Below are positions 1 to 11,600 of a DNA stretch of 64,000 nucleotides, in pieces. The stretch is from Ectocarpus siliculosus (Eukaryota; Sar; Phaeophyceae; Ectocarpales; Ectocarpaceae). Location: contig FN649739.1 in the NCBI GenBank assembly GCA_000310025.1, positions 3,289,067 through 3,353,066 on the forward strand. The letters run 5' to 3'. Position numbers and translations under genes: made by a program. The first letter of the stretch is position 1. Every line of letters starts with the position of its first letter. The notes under the pieces were generated by a model. That model had not been told where the DNA came from and did not search any database. It worked only from the letters and a program-made list of their open reading frames with translations.

Positions 1-124
1 TTACTTGGTACTTGCGGCTGCATTCTGCTCTGCCTGCACGTTCATGTTGTTGGGGGTCTCCATGCGGGGTGTTACCCCGCACACAGCTGACTTGGTTGTG
101 TGTGTGATTGCCCAGGGCAGATGC

Positions 125-330
125 TGTCACCCCGGTGATAAAGAAGGAGGGGCCCCGTGACTATATGCGGCGTAACTAATAAATATCACCGGGTGTGATA
201 TCTTATGTACCCCCGGTGATAAATCGATGGTTTGTCAGAAGCGCCCAAAACTATCACCGGGGTGTCGTATTCTGCGGGGGGTGTGCTTTCTTATGTCGGT
301 GTGTTGTCTTGTGTCATATACGGTATATAA
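125..330. repeat. Short inverted motif cluster plus solo MITE end
   Basis: Four copies of a TATCACCGGGG-like motif occur in both orientations at about 127-144, 182-202, 208-225 and 250-267, so the segment can fold on itself. It is followed at about 300-323 by a terminus identical to one end of the 217-bp TA-flanked MITE found at 28.4 and 42.3 kb (TTGTGTCATATACGG followed by TA). No coding potential was recognised in bases 1-340. Confidence 0.5.
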
Positions 331-339
331 GACCCTTCT

Positions 340-1385
340 TTATGGAAACATAATCTTGCAATTATATCTTGGCATTTTGACCCAAGATTTGCTCACAATA
401 TATCTCCGCGAAGATTTGCAGTATCGCGATTTATGGGGGAAATATCTTGAATGTTGAAAATGCGGCGTGTTGTTCCTCTCTTCTGCTTGAAGTTGAAAAA
501 GGCACAACGGCCACTTGGTCCACAGAAAATGCCAAGGTGTGGCGAAAAAGTGAGCATGACGCAGTTGTAGAAGGGACATCCCTCCCCCAGCTGTATTGCC
601 TCAACACTGTGGGTGGATTCTAGCGATGGGCGCCTACCTGGGGTGCAAAATTGAATCCGTTGCCCACGAGCTCATGTCAAGCGGAGAAACAAAACTGTTC
701 CATTGCTGTCCAACTGACAAGAAAGTGCATCAACCCGAGGCCGATGACACCCATGCACGTATCTCATGATGTAGCAGGCGTACCGAGGTCAAACCTCCGG
801 CGCTGTCATCTGCACCCACGGATTTGGCTCGGGTGCAAACGGATTGGGTGTGGGGTGATTCGATGAAGAGATAGAAGCGTCGCACACAGAGCAGTGTTGG
901 GAAAACGTTCCTCCTGCTCTATTTTTCTACTTCAAAATAAAGTACTCTTTGAACGGTCCCTCCACAGACTGGTGATGACGCACGTGGAACGAGTCAGGGC
1001 AAATACGCATTTTTTTCGCGCGCCTTGGTTGTTTTCGTTCGCTGTCGGCGCCCGTGGCGCCGACACAGTGACGCCAGGGTGCGTTCGAGACCCTTGCGAG
1101 TGTGCGACGTGCAGATTTCATGGCGTTATGGACGATTAGGTTGACTGACCTTCGGTGATCGCGCCGCACTGAGGCAAGATTTGTTACGCCGCCTCAAGAT
1201 TTGTCGGAAGGCTCGACTTGACAAATCTTGGGTCAAGATTTGTTCGAACGGGAAGATTTCGGGCCTCGAGAAATCTTGGCCAAGACATATCGGAAGATTT
1301 TGTTCCCATAAATCGTGAAACTGACAGATCTTGGCCAAGATCAAGATTTATCGACAAGATTTTGTTCCCATAAATCGGGGTCTAA
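340..1385. repeat. AAGATTT-motif-rich element, possible DNA transposon remnant
   Basis: Both ends of this ~1-kb stretch (about 345-455 and 1170-1382) are dense in CAAGATTTG/CAAATCTTG motifs in both orientations. GACCCAAGATTTG at ~378 has an exact inverted match near 1222-1234. Subterminal short repeats on both flanks are typical of non-autonomous DNA transposons such as the hAT and CACTA classes. The interior (460-1160) has no recognisable protein, so family assignment is inference. Confidence 0.4.
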
Positions 1386-2160
1386 GTGCAGGAGAAAAAT
1401 AGGCGCCCGCTTTCCCTCTCTAATATATATCCGCTCAGCGAGATGATCGCCTGCCTCAATGCAACGTTGCTGCAAGTGTGCCAGTTTCTCTCCCTCCACC
1501 ACGTACGTAATTCATCAGCAACCTCCAAGTTGAACCTGCAGCGGACATATGTACAGCAGGTCGATTTGCCGATTGCCCGCCGTTTTTTTCGGGTTGTCCA
1601 AGCTTGGGTTGCCGGGATTTTTCCGACAGTTTGACGTGCCTTGCTTGATGAGCGGTCCCAGCTGGCGGCGGTGTAATTATCATTACCGGCATATTGATTT
1701 CCCCAACAACGAAAAAACGCTTACTGCCCAAAAGGTACTGCCATGTATACATGTTTTGCAAACTGCCGAAAAAGTACCGCCGTATTGCTTTGTCGCCGAA
1801 ACGCTTGTTGGCACCAGCACGAGTTGAGTGGGCATGCCACCACGAGTGGGCATGCATGCGAAGGGCTGGTCTGTGGTTTGTTGCCATTCTAAATATGCTC
1901 TTGGATATTTTACTTAACCTTATAGCTAATGGCATCCAGACTTGTTATTTAGTGTCGCAGCGTGCTCTATTTCCTGTCTCCCGTGTTGCATCAGGCCGTT
2001 TCTTTAGCACCGTTTTTTTCTCTCTCACTAAGGCTGATTCTTATTCAACAGGATTCTTCACTCAAAAAACCATCAAGATCCAGGATGGACAATATTCCGG
2101 CTGGAAAAAGTCCGACCGTTCTTATAGTGAACCGGATTTATCAGGCGGATTCTTGGGGGG
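1386..2160. other. Spacer, no gene recognised
   Basis: No exon or RNA gene could be supported here. Bases ~1730-1810 contain a TACCGCCGTATTGC segment like that in the 5.2-6.1 kb repeat block, so part of this spacer is probably an old copy of the same repeat. Confidence 0.4.
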
Positions 2161-2162
2161 TG

Positions 2163-3040
2163 GGTGTAGATCGAACCCAGACGACGTTTTCATCGATTGA
2201 GACCTGAGGTCTCGACGTATCGCTCCCATCAAGGGCTCCGAGCAACCCTACGCTGAAGGGTTTGCTATTCTGCATCCTAGTTGTTAATGGTCGCTCGGCA
2301 CGCGTGCGTAAAAATGTCATTTCGCGTCACACCAAACATGGGACGCCGCAACGGGCCAAACCGTCACGAGACAGCAAAAATAGCCGCTTTTTGTCAGAGA
2401 CGGGAGAACACCGCAACTGATTTCTCGCTTCCTAGACGACCACCGATCGAAGCCAGACCGGCCAGGATGTGCTTTCTGTCCCTTGCTCTCTGTCGGAGTA
2501 CATTTACTCAGCAGCTCGTTGATCCAATCATTCGAAATTGTCGTGTGCGTGTGCACAAGCTGACTGTTGAACATTACTCTCAGGCCTTCAACACGTCAGC
2601 CAATTCTCACGTGAAGCTGAACAGAAAAAAGCACATTTCGAAAACGGACACCACGCGCTGTTTCTCTCCGTCGATTGAGAGTACGAGCTGCTGGCCGAAT
2701 GTACTCCGACAGAGAGCAAGGAACAGAGAGTACATACTGGCCGGTCTGGCTTCGACCGGTAGGCTAGGGAGCGAGAAATCAGTTGCGATGTCCTCCCTTC
2801 TCTGACAAAAAGTGGCTTTTTCTGGTGCCTCGTGGCGTTTTGGCCCATTGCGGCGTCTCCATCTTTGGTGTGATGCGAAATAACATTATTACGCACGCGT
2901 ACCGAGCGACCATCAACAACCCCCATGCAGAATAGCAAACCCTTCAGCGTAGGGTTGCTCGCAGCCCTTGATGGGAACGATACGTCAAGAACTCAGGTCG
3001 CACTCGCCGATCGTGTCGGCTGGGTTTACCAGCGGTGAAT
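2163..3040. mobile_element. Foldback (long inverted repeat) element
   Basis: The left arm (about 2163-2520) and right arm (about 2692-3035) are near-perfect inverted copies. For example, CAACCCTACGCTGAAGGG at ~2241 reappears inverted at ~2940, and the CTCTCTGTCGGAGTACATT segment near 2500 pairs with ~2700. A spacer of about 170 bp separates the arms. ORFs across it have no recognisable domain. This is the structure of a non-autonomous foldback or MITE-like element. No clear target-site duplication was identified, so the outer limits are approximate. Confidence 0.65.
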
Positions 3041-3594
3041 TTTTTGGGACAGAAAATCGGGCTGGGCACCATCCTGGATTCTGCGCAACTTTCTGGGCGG
3101 CGTGTTTGTGTATACTCGGTTCGCATCCTGACGAGTACACGCACAAACAGCCCCCCTACTCGGTACGAGATATGATCTACGAGATCTCCGAGGGTTACGC
3201 AGATAGATACATGATGGTTGTGATGGACTTGACGCGCTAGGCTCCGCTTGCCTGCCCATGTCTAACTCGTTAATCGTTAATCAAGGAACTTGAGTCACTC
3301 CTTTGTGCAAAACGCTCTTGTAGTCCGCGAGCGTGGAAACATAGTACACGCGCCGACACCCTAAACACGGCGGCAACCCAAAAAGCTGAACCCGGATTTG
3401 GCCGACAAGAAAAAGTGTCAATTCCGACTGTATAAGAAGCCGGAATTTGGCGATCCTGGATTGTGATGTTTTTTTCGGTTAAGCCTGAGGGGGGGATGCC
3501 TGCAAGGGAAAAATGATGTAGATTTGAAGGACCTTCTTACGGCTCTCCGAGACATGTTCTTTTCCCGGTGGAAAAATATGACCGATTCAAGTTG

Positions 3595-4345
3595 TGTTGG
3601 TCACAAAATGCTTCAGTTCACGTTTTGGCTCGTGTGCTGCCAACAAAAGACACAGAGCACCCTGTTTTGGGTCGCCTGCAGGGGGCATGTGTACAACGGC
3701 ACACCGTTGGCTGCAGGCCGTGGATGTCGTCGGCCGAATGCCTCCCTCTGGCATGGGGTGTGGACTGATCACACGGAGCAACCAGAAGAAAAAAAAATGG
3801 CAACAAATCCAACAAGGCAACACCGAAACACACTTCGATTCACGTTTGCAGGCCGGGTGTAACCAAAACTAGACAAACACAATACGCTCTGTTTCTGGGA
3901 CGCAAACAGAGGCACATGTATGACAACATGCCATTGGCTACAGTTTGTGGATGTCGTCGGCCTAAAGCCTACCTCTGGCATGCATGTTTGACTGGTAGCG
4001 GGTGACACGCGGAGCACACACGCGGCGGACAAGAAAAAATCCACCGAAACACACTTCAACACCGAAACACACTGCGGTTCACGTTTGCAGGCCGTGTGCA
4101 ATCAAAACTGGACAATACGCCCAGTGTCTGGGACGCGAGCAGAGCGTATGTGAATGACCACACGCCATTGGCTGCAATTTGTGGATGTCGTCGGCCTAAA
4201 GCTTTTCTCTAGCATGCGTGTTTGACTGGTCACACATACATGCAGCAGGCACAAGAACGGCTCTATTTCGCCGAAAGGCAAGAACTTCAGCAGAGTGTTG
4301 ACGTTTTCGGCTGGTGTGCTGCCAACAAGACGCAAAATGTCCTGA
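3595..4345. repeat. Three-copy tandem repeat, ~220-240-bp unit
   Basis: TTCACGTTTGCAGGCCG recurs at 3838 and 4078 (spacing 240), with related starts near 3617 and 4302. Each unit also carries GTGGATGTCGTCGGCC (near 3720, 3948, 4180). The copies have diverged and have frame-breaking differences, so they are not exons. Confidence 0.65.
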
Positions 4346-4650
4346 ATTTTAGATACCTGCAGAATGTTTGTGCATAACCTCACGATACTGGCCTTTGTTT
4401 GGGCTGCAGACGGTGCAGTTCCTCATTTGGCACGATCGGCGTGTGACCCCCGGCAATATTCTCACAGCGAAAAAATCAGCCGGTCGCTTTTCGTTAGAAA
4501 ATGGGCCTATTTCCTAACTCACCAGCTAGAATCCTTGAAAAATGTTTCGGGCTGTGCGCATTAAGCTCTAGGAATTTACCATTTTCCTCCACATAAGAAG
4601 CCCAGATCATTGTTGGGCGAAGAAAATAGCCCCCCCCATTCCAAATACCG
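4346..4650. other. Spacer, nothing recognised
   Basis: There is no supported gene or repeat between the tandem array and the SINE-like composite element. It ends in C-runs at ~4654-4662. Confidence 0.4.
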
Positions 4651-5195
4651 CCCCCCCCCGGTGTTTCCCTCAGGGGTTGGGTTTTCGTCGCTTGGCAGCG
4701 ATGTTTTAAAACACACCGATCACTTCGTGAGCTCGGCAACCAAGTTGCCGCTTTTGTTTTTGCCTTTTTTTTTTTTCGTTTTTTTGCGGTAACCATGAAT
4801 GGTGGTCGAGTAGATTATGTTGTGCGGGGTCGAGAACCCTCACTCCGCGCAAAGGGGATGATCGCACGTTGTGTTGACTTGGTCAAACACCCTCGAGGCA
4901 GTAATACAGAGCTTACAATTGTCTCTGGAAGTGAAAGCACCAGAAAATAAATTAAGTCATACGAAGCTGTCATCCATACGCAAGGAAGTAAGCACAAGAT
5001 GCCGGACACCCATAGCAGGATGCAGCGCACCCTTCATGCGACTCGCCGAATACCTCACGGCGCTTCGCGCTTGGTGATGTCAGAGCCTGGTCCGGTGAGA
5101 ACCCGGCGTGCTCCGTCCCGGCTTTGTAGGGATGCGAGGTCAATGGTCTGAAGACTACGGCATGCACGACTATGAGTACACGCCCCCCTACCCAA
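4651..5195 (-). mobile_element. SINE-like composite repeat, full-length copy
   Basis: This segment is about 85-90% alike to 47871-48456 along its whole length. Read on the minus strand, the head (5195 back to ~5090) carries a tRNA-like sequence with TAGACCATTGACCTCGCA-type and GCCGGGTTCTCACCGG-type blocks placed like A and B boxes. A body and an A-rich stretch (4767-4790) follow, and then a GTTTTCGTCGCTTGGC-type tail. Heads of the same family recur at 23981, 26143, 33195 and 53085. Its tRNA origin is inference. Confidence 0.5.
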
Positions 5196-5199
5196 CACC

Positions 5200-6110
5200 G
5201 CCGGCTGTTTACAGCCATATTGTGGTGTTATGGGTACCGCCGAAAATCGAAAAACTGCTTAAAGTACCGCCGAAGGAGTACCACCGTATTGCATTGCCGC
5301 GCCCCGCTTGAGCCCACTCCAAACGACGGTACCGAGACAACCCTGTTATTTTCGCTTTACCGCCGAATACGCTAATACCACCTACCTCCAATAGATTCCT
5401 TCTAGATGGCGCCACCACCGAAAACATACTGCCATATTTACGCTTTATCGCCTCCGCGAAACAAACTCGTTACCGCCGAAAACTGCAATTCGGCTTACCA
5501 GCAGAACAATTGCCGCCACAGACTATGACAATACCGCCTACAAATTGCCGCCAAAAAGGCTAAAGTAGCACAGTATTACCGCCGACGTGAAATGACCGAT
5601 GGGCTGAGTGGGTCGAGGCCTCGTCTCGTTGACTGCACGAGCAAAGTGGTTCGAACCCATGGACACTTCTACGTTTATCCCTCGAATTTCGACTGTAATT
5701 CGTGAGAATCATCGGTGATCAAAAACACAAAAACACCCCTTCGAAGTGTACAAGGTTAAGCGTCGCAGAAGATGCTCGCCTTTCGTTCGGGCGCCGTAGC
5801 TTGGCACCGAAAAAAAGCGCCGCTTTGTCTGGTGTCGCTTGAAATACCTCCCTGTTGGACGGTACCGGTAAATGTTTTGCCGCCTTTTTTTTCCGCTGTC
5901 GCAAAAGTCTTTGCCGCCGAACAACGCGAATACCGCCTACCACAAACAATTACCGTCGTTTGCCGCCGTTACGGGGGTTTTACCAGCTTTTTCTGGTTAT
6001 ACCGCCTGCACAATACTGCCTACCGTCTCAGCAAATACCGCCTTATGGCATTACCGCGAAAATGTGTCCGCCAAAAAACACGTCACCAAAACCCCGAGGA
6101 AACCGTTTGC
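5200..6110. repeat. TACCGCC-motif-rich degenerate repeat block
   Basis: The heptamer TACCGCC or a one-base variant recurs on the same strand through ~5234-5580 and ~5860-6060, often as TACCGCCGAA. The middle part contains GTGGTTCGAACCC at ~5648, a perfect Pol III B-box-like sequence, but no convincing A box or cloverleaf was found. ORFs here are produced by the repeat and have no domain. Confidence 0.45.
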
Positions 6111-6963
6111 AGGTTTCTGCCTGGACATTTACCCCTACCTGGGGCTTGTTTTCCGCCGTCGGATGGGTTAGACCTGGTCGCTGATCTGGAGGCAAACTCA
6201 TTTTGTTTTCGTTCTACATCTCGTAAGTACGCAAGTACTTGAAGAGCTCGCTCTCTCGTATGGGGCTACTCGCGTTTTGTCGCCCTCACACCCTAATATT
6301 TGGGTGTTGGAGGAATGTTTGCCTAAATAGTGGCAAGCCCGGCAGATAGTTCCCCGATAGAGGCGTGTGCAGATAACACATGCAACATGAGACGAGCGTA
6401 ATCACCGTCCTGCATGAAGTGCGTGGACGCCTTGGTGCCCCGCTTTCTTACCACCTCCAGGGCATAGAGCGATGTTGACCTTGCCGGCGAGAGCAAAACC
6501 CGGCCATGAAACCTCCCCGGCTGCGCACGGGTGCGAGGACACGCGTTTTATGAAATATTGATGTGGTGGTACTTTTAGTTTGCCCTGCTTCTGCTTCTAT
6601 CTTAGCTTCCGAGAGGAAACATCCGTTGTTGTTATCTCGTTGCTTTACCCTGATTTTGCTCTTCTAGACTTTTGTTCTCCAGTAACCGCTACGCCTTCGT
6701 GAAATACCTGATTTTGGTTTCGCTTCTTTCATCCATAAGCTTCCTCTATTTTTGACTCAACTCGTTTTGGAGACCCTGGAGAATGGGGGAGGGCACAGAC
6801 GGGATAAACATGAAACCTCCTTCGAAGTGACAACAAAGACAACAACAGCAGCAATATGTCCCTGCTTTGCACTAAACAGGTGCCGACACGCATTCCGCTG
6901 CCCACCCTCTGCAGGGTACGTGTGCAAGGACCCACGGCGGGTGGGCTATTAGCAAGGAAGACC
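6111..6963. other. Spacer and 5' flank of the LNR/Pmp gene
   Basis: No gene is recognised at 6111-6750. The last ~200 bases before the ATG at 6964 presumably hold the promoter and 5' UTR of the downstream gene. No TATA box or other specific element was identifiable with confidence. Confidence 0.35.
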
Positions 6964-8601
6964 ATGGTTCGAAGACGCAGCAGCATCAGCTCCGTCGCAG
7001 TTCTCCTGAGCTTGTTGCTCGGCGCTGCTGCTCAGTACGACAGCTGCGTCAACGGCACGATCGACGACATCGGTAACGGTCGCTGCGACGCGGAGAACAA
7101 CAGCCCATCCTGCGGCTTCGACGGCGGAGACTGCTGTTCATGCACGTGCACCGATACTGTGCTCTACTCGTGCGCCGACAACGAATTCGACTGCCTGTAC
7201 CCCCTGTGTGGTGACGACTCAGCAGCCTCGGAGGAGGAAGCTTGTGTTGAGGACTGGCAGAGCGACGGTTTCTGCGACGATGTGAACAACAACTATTCAT
7301 GCGGCTACGACGGAGGAGATGTGTGTGCACGTTGTGTCAATCCGCGAAACGCTGCGGGGTGTCTGTACATAGTGACTCCTTAGCACCAACGCAGGAAGTA
7401 CGGAGCACCGTTGGATATCAAAGTTTGCGGTAGGCCGGGTGCGAAGTGGGAGGTGAGTGCAGAAGAAGCGGATATTGCCCGACGCACTTCGTCCATACTC
7501 TCTGGTGCGGCCTGCCTCGTGTATCGCGGGATGCTTCTGCGACCATTTAACTCTCAGCCCTGTCGCCCCCTTCTTTCCTCGTGCCACCTTTGGAAACGTG
7601 TGATACTACACACATTCAAGTGCTGTGGGTGTTCTTGTGCTGATGGCCTAGCGTATGCTTGCGGCTACAACGACTTCACTTGTCGAGACCCGAGCTGTTT
7701 CGATCCTGTCCTTGTCGCTGAGTTGCCGGATTGCACCGGGGACTGGTTGACGATCGGTGATGGCTATTGTTCCACGGCCAACAACAACCCTCAAGTGAGT
7801 TGGCTACTCCGACTGCGCTAGATTGCGTGTTCGGGCTGTGGCAGTCTCGTCTACCCGGTCATTAATTCAATGGCGGGGCGTTGACTACCTAATGTGAGCC
7901 ATAACCGCTCCCGCCGTTTACGTCCGATTCCTTCACGTTGATGGTGAGAGCTCTCTTGCGTCCCCTGTGCATATGTACGGTATTTTCAAGGAAATAGGGA
8001 CACATGTCCCGAACCGATTCTCACAATGCCGTGTAGCTATGAACGAGGATCATTCCATGGATAGTTATCGGCATGCTCGAAGTGAAAACGACAACACGTC
8101 AAACTCAAAACACAAATCATATGAGCAGTTAGGCCCAAATCGCTCATTGTATTCACCTTTGTGGACGTGTCTTCGCTCACCTTTCAGTATAGACCGATGA
8201 CCGTCGTTGAACATGGGATGCAGTGTACCTCATGTCTCAAGCGGACAAGCCGTAGCTACATCGAGGCAGACAGCGTGAGAAGAGAGACGTACTTTCGCTT
8301 TTGACGATGTTTCATCAACATGTCCCCATTAGTGGCCGTGTATTTGAGCAACTGAAATAATTCCGACCGTTCCGACACCTAATGGAAACCGTGAGCATCA
8401 ACAAAACAAACACGGTTTCAACATGAGGAACGCTGAAGAAAACGATGAGAAACGAGGTTCGGACACGGTCCAGGAGTCGTGTTACGTCGGGTTGTGTACG
8501 AGTGGGACAGCAGGCTTTTGGCATCAACACCGTTTCCGGCCGTCGCGATGCTTTGAGCTTTTGCTCTTTCGCCTAGCCTGCAGCGCCCCAGCCCTCCCTC
8601 C

Positions 8602-8655
<54 letters not shown>

Positions 8656-11600
8656 CCCCTCAGTGTGGCTACGATGGGGGCGACTGCTGTTTTTGCAGCT
8701 GCAGCGGCGTAGCGTGTACATCCAACGTTTTCGATTGCTTAGACCCCGGGGCGGAACAAGAGTTGTACGAGTGCAACGCCCCACCACCCGCCGTCCTGCC
8801 TTGCTCAGAGGAAGTTCAGCAGACGTGGGTGGTAGAAACCTCGGAACACGCACAGGCTCTGACAGCAGCTGTGAATTGTTCTGGCGGGCTGTTCGAGGTA
8901 GAGTGGAAGGGGAGCGTGGTCGTCAACGATTCAATCTTCGTCGTCGACGGCACTGTTCTTACGGTAGCGGGAGCTGACTCGAATGCCGTCATCGATGGAA
9001 ACGCGGGGACACGACTCTTCACCGTCGTGAACGCTGCTCTGCACGTGAGCGGGGTAAACATCAGCTCGGGTGCCAGCGTTGCGGGTGGGGCCATAGCTGC
9101 CGCGGGATCCACCTTGACGTTTGATCGGACGAATTTTGTTGGAAATGGTGCCACAGCCCTCGGGGGAGCAGTGTTTATGTCCGATGGCTCAAACACGTCA
9201 TGTGTCGGGGCTGGTACCTTTGCCGATAATTCGGCCGGCATTGAAGGTGGTGCAGTGCACGCGAGTGGGGGGTCGACGATTTCGTGCGGCGCTTCATGGC
9301 TAAACAACGTGGCTGGTGATATCGGAGGCGCCATAAGGGTTCTTGGAGGGTCCACCTTTTCATGGGACGAAGAGTCGTTCTTCGCCTACAATACTGCCGG
9401 AAGAGCAGGAGGCGCGTTGAGTGTTAACGGGTCGAGCTTGTCGTGGAATGCTGCAACGGGATTCGATTCCAACACCGCCGGGCTGGTGGGTGGCGCTCTC
9501 CACGTGGGTGGTGGCTCGAGCGTCTCCTGGAGCGAGGCCACGACGTTTGTTCGCAATTTCGCTGAGGTAAACGGCGGTGCTCTAGCGATGGGTAGCAGTT
9601 CGAAGACTTCCTGGAGCGGTGTCACCACGTACCTGGGGAATGAAGCTGGGAATGCTGGGGGCGCCATTTATGTCGAAGACCGCTCGAACGTTTCGTGGAG
9701 CGGGGAGACCGAGAGCGTGTTCGACGAGAACCTTGCAGGGGTTTTCGGGGGAGCGGCTTATGTGACCACGAGCTCTGAACTTTCTTGTGGCGAGCAAACG
9801 TCTAGCAGCTTTTTCCGCAACTCGGCCACCAAATACGGGGGGGCGCTTCAAGTGGATCACGGCTCCAGCTTAGCACTTAGCGGGAACACTTCTTTCCACG
9901 GAAACAGCGCTCTTGGTTACCCCGTAAATGAGGATGGGACGGGTCATGGTGGTGCCATAGGCGCCACGTACTCTGCCACCGTCACGTGGAGTGAGACCAC
10001 GTCTTTCACAAACAATACGGCAGTTTTGGGGGCTGGCCTGTACGCGGGCAACTCTAGTGTACTTTTCCTGGGTCATACTATCGCGGCCCACAACACAGCA
10101 ACCTTTGGAGGCGGTGCGTTCTTTTTCTCAAACAGCAGTGCTGTATGGGACGGGCAAACGGATATGTACAACAACTCGGCCGAAAGTGCTGGCGGTGCTG
10201 TGACTATCGCGTCCTCGGACCTGGTCATTAACGGCCCAACAGCCCTGGCCAACAATCGCGTCGGGGACAGCGAGAGCGGTTTCGGTGGTGCCATGTATAT
10301 GCTTATGGGCTCGAGTCTATTTGCGAGCGGTGCCACAACGTGGATCAATAATTCAGCAGGGGGTCAAGGCGGAGCGATCATGATGGATGGCTCGACAGCG
10401 TGGTGGACCGGCCCAACACTTTTCAGCGGAAATAGTGCACATTCTGCCAGTTCCAACGGGGGCGCTGTACATGTCGGCGGATTGTCGAGCGTGTCCTGGA
10501 GTGGAGCGACGACCTTCACGGATAACCGCTCCGGTCGCAACGGAGGTGCACTGTTTTTGCTTTACGGAGAAGCTTCGTGGACCGTTGTCACGAAGTTCGT
10601 TCGCAATACCGCAGATAGCCTAGGAGGTGCCTTGTACGTGAGTTTATCCCGAATGTCTTGGAGTGCGGCCACCGAGTTCGATGGAAATTCTGCTCTGTCC
10701 GGAGGCTCAATTTTCATGTGGAACTCCTCCCATGTGGAGTGGACTGGGGACACCGAGTTCATATCGAACGAAGCAAGCCTCGACGGGGGGGTGATTGGAT
10801 CCTTTTCAACGGACTCCGTCAGTAACCAGGGCTCAACCCTCGTGATGAATGGGACCACTGCCTTTGTCAACAACACGTGCGGAGCTAACGGGGGCGCCTT
10901 GGCTCTGCTTGGAGGATTGGCTGTAAACATCGGCACAGAAAACGTCAGCTTCATTGGAAACGCTGCCGAGGTTGCGGGAGGGGCCGTATTTGTGTCGGGC
11001 ACAGGGTTCGGCCCGATTTTCACTGGCGCTAGGTTCATCTCCAACTCCGCTCAGGTCGGGGGTGCTGTCTCCACCGTAGGGTCTGGGAACTTGAAGGAAA
11101 ATGCAGACATTTCACCCCCAAACCCGACAACATTCGACCATTGCCACTTCATCGACAACCGAGCAACAGCAACGGGTGGAGCTATTGACAGCGCGGCTGG
11201 ACAAGACGCCTTCGTCAACAGCACGTTTCAGGGCAACCGCGCGGGGACGGGGGGGGGCTTGAGGCTGGCAGGCACGGCCTCTCTGGACACCTGCTCGTTT
11301 GTTGACAACATTTCGGACGATCAAGGGGGCGCGGCGGTGTCCAACATCGGTTCTTTGTTGAGTGTGGAGAACATCACTTTCAGCGGTAATGTCTTCGACT
11401 GCGATCCCGGCATGTATCTGGACTACAACGCGGTACGAACTTGTGTTTCGTCTTTGTTGTGTGTTTTTCAGCGAGTCCGGTTTGCTGCTCTTGATGGGCT
11501 TTGAACCGAACCGGAGTGTTGACGTCCGTTATATCGCATGGCATGTACGGTTGTGGACAGCACTGGATGGACCTGATGTTTTCTTCAAACCCAGTTGCCC

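Noticed and set aside
5640-5665. tRNA gene around GTGGTTCGAACCC
   Set aside because: Only a B-box-like sequence is present; no acceptor stem, anticodon arm or A box could be paired.
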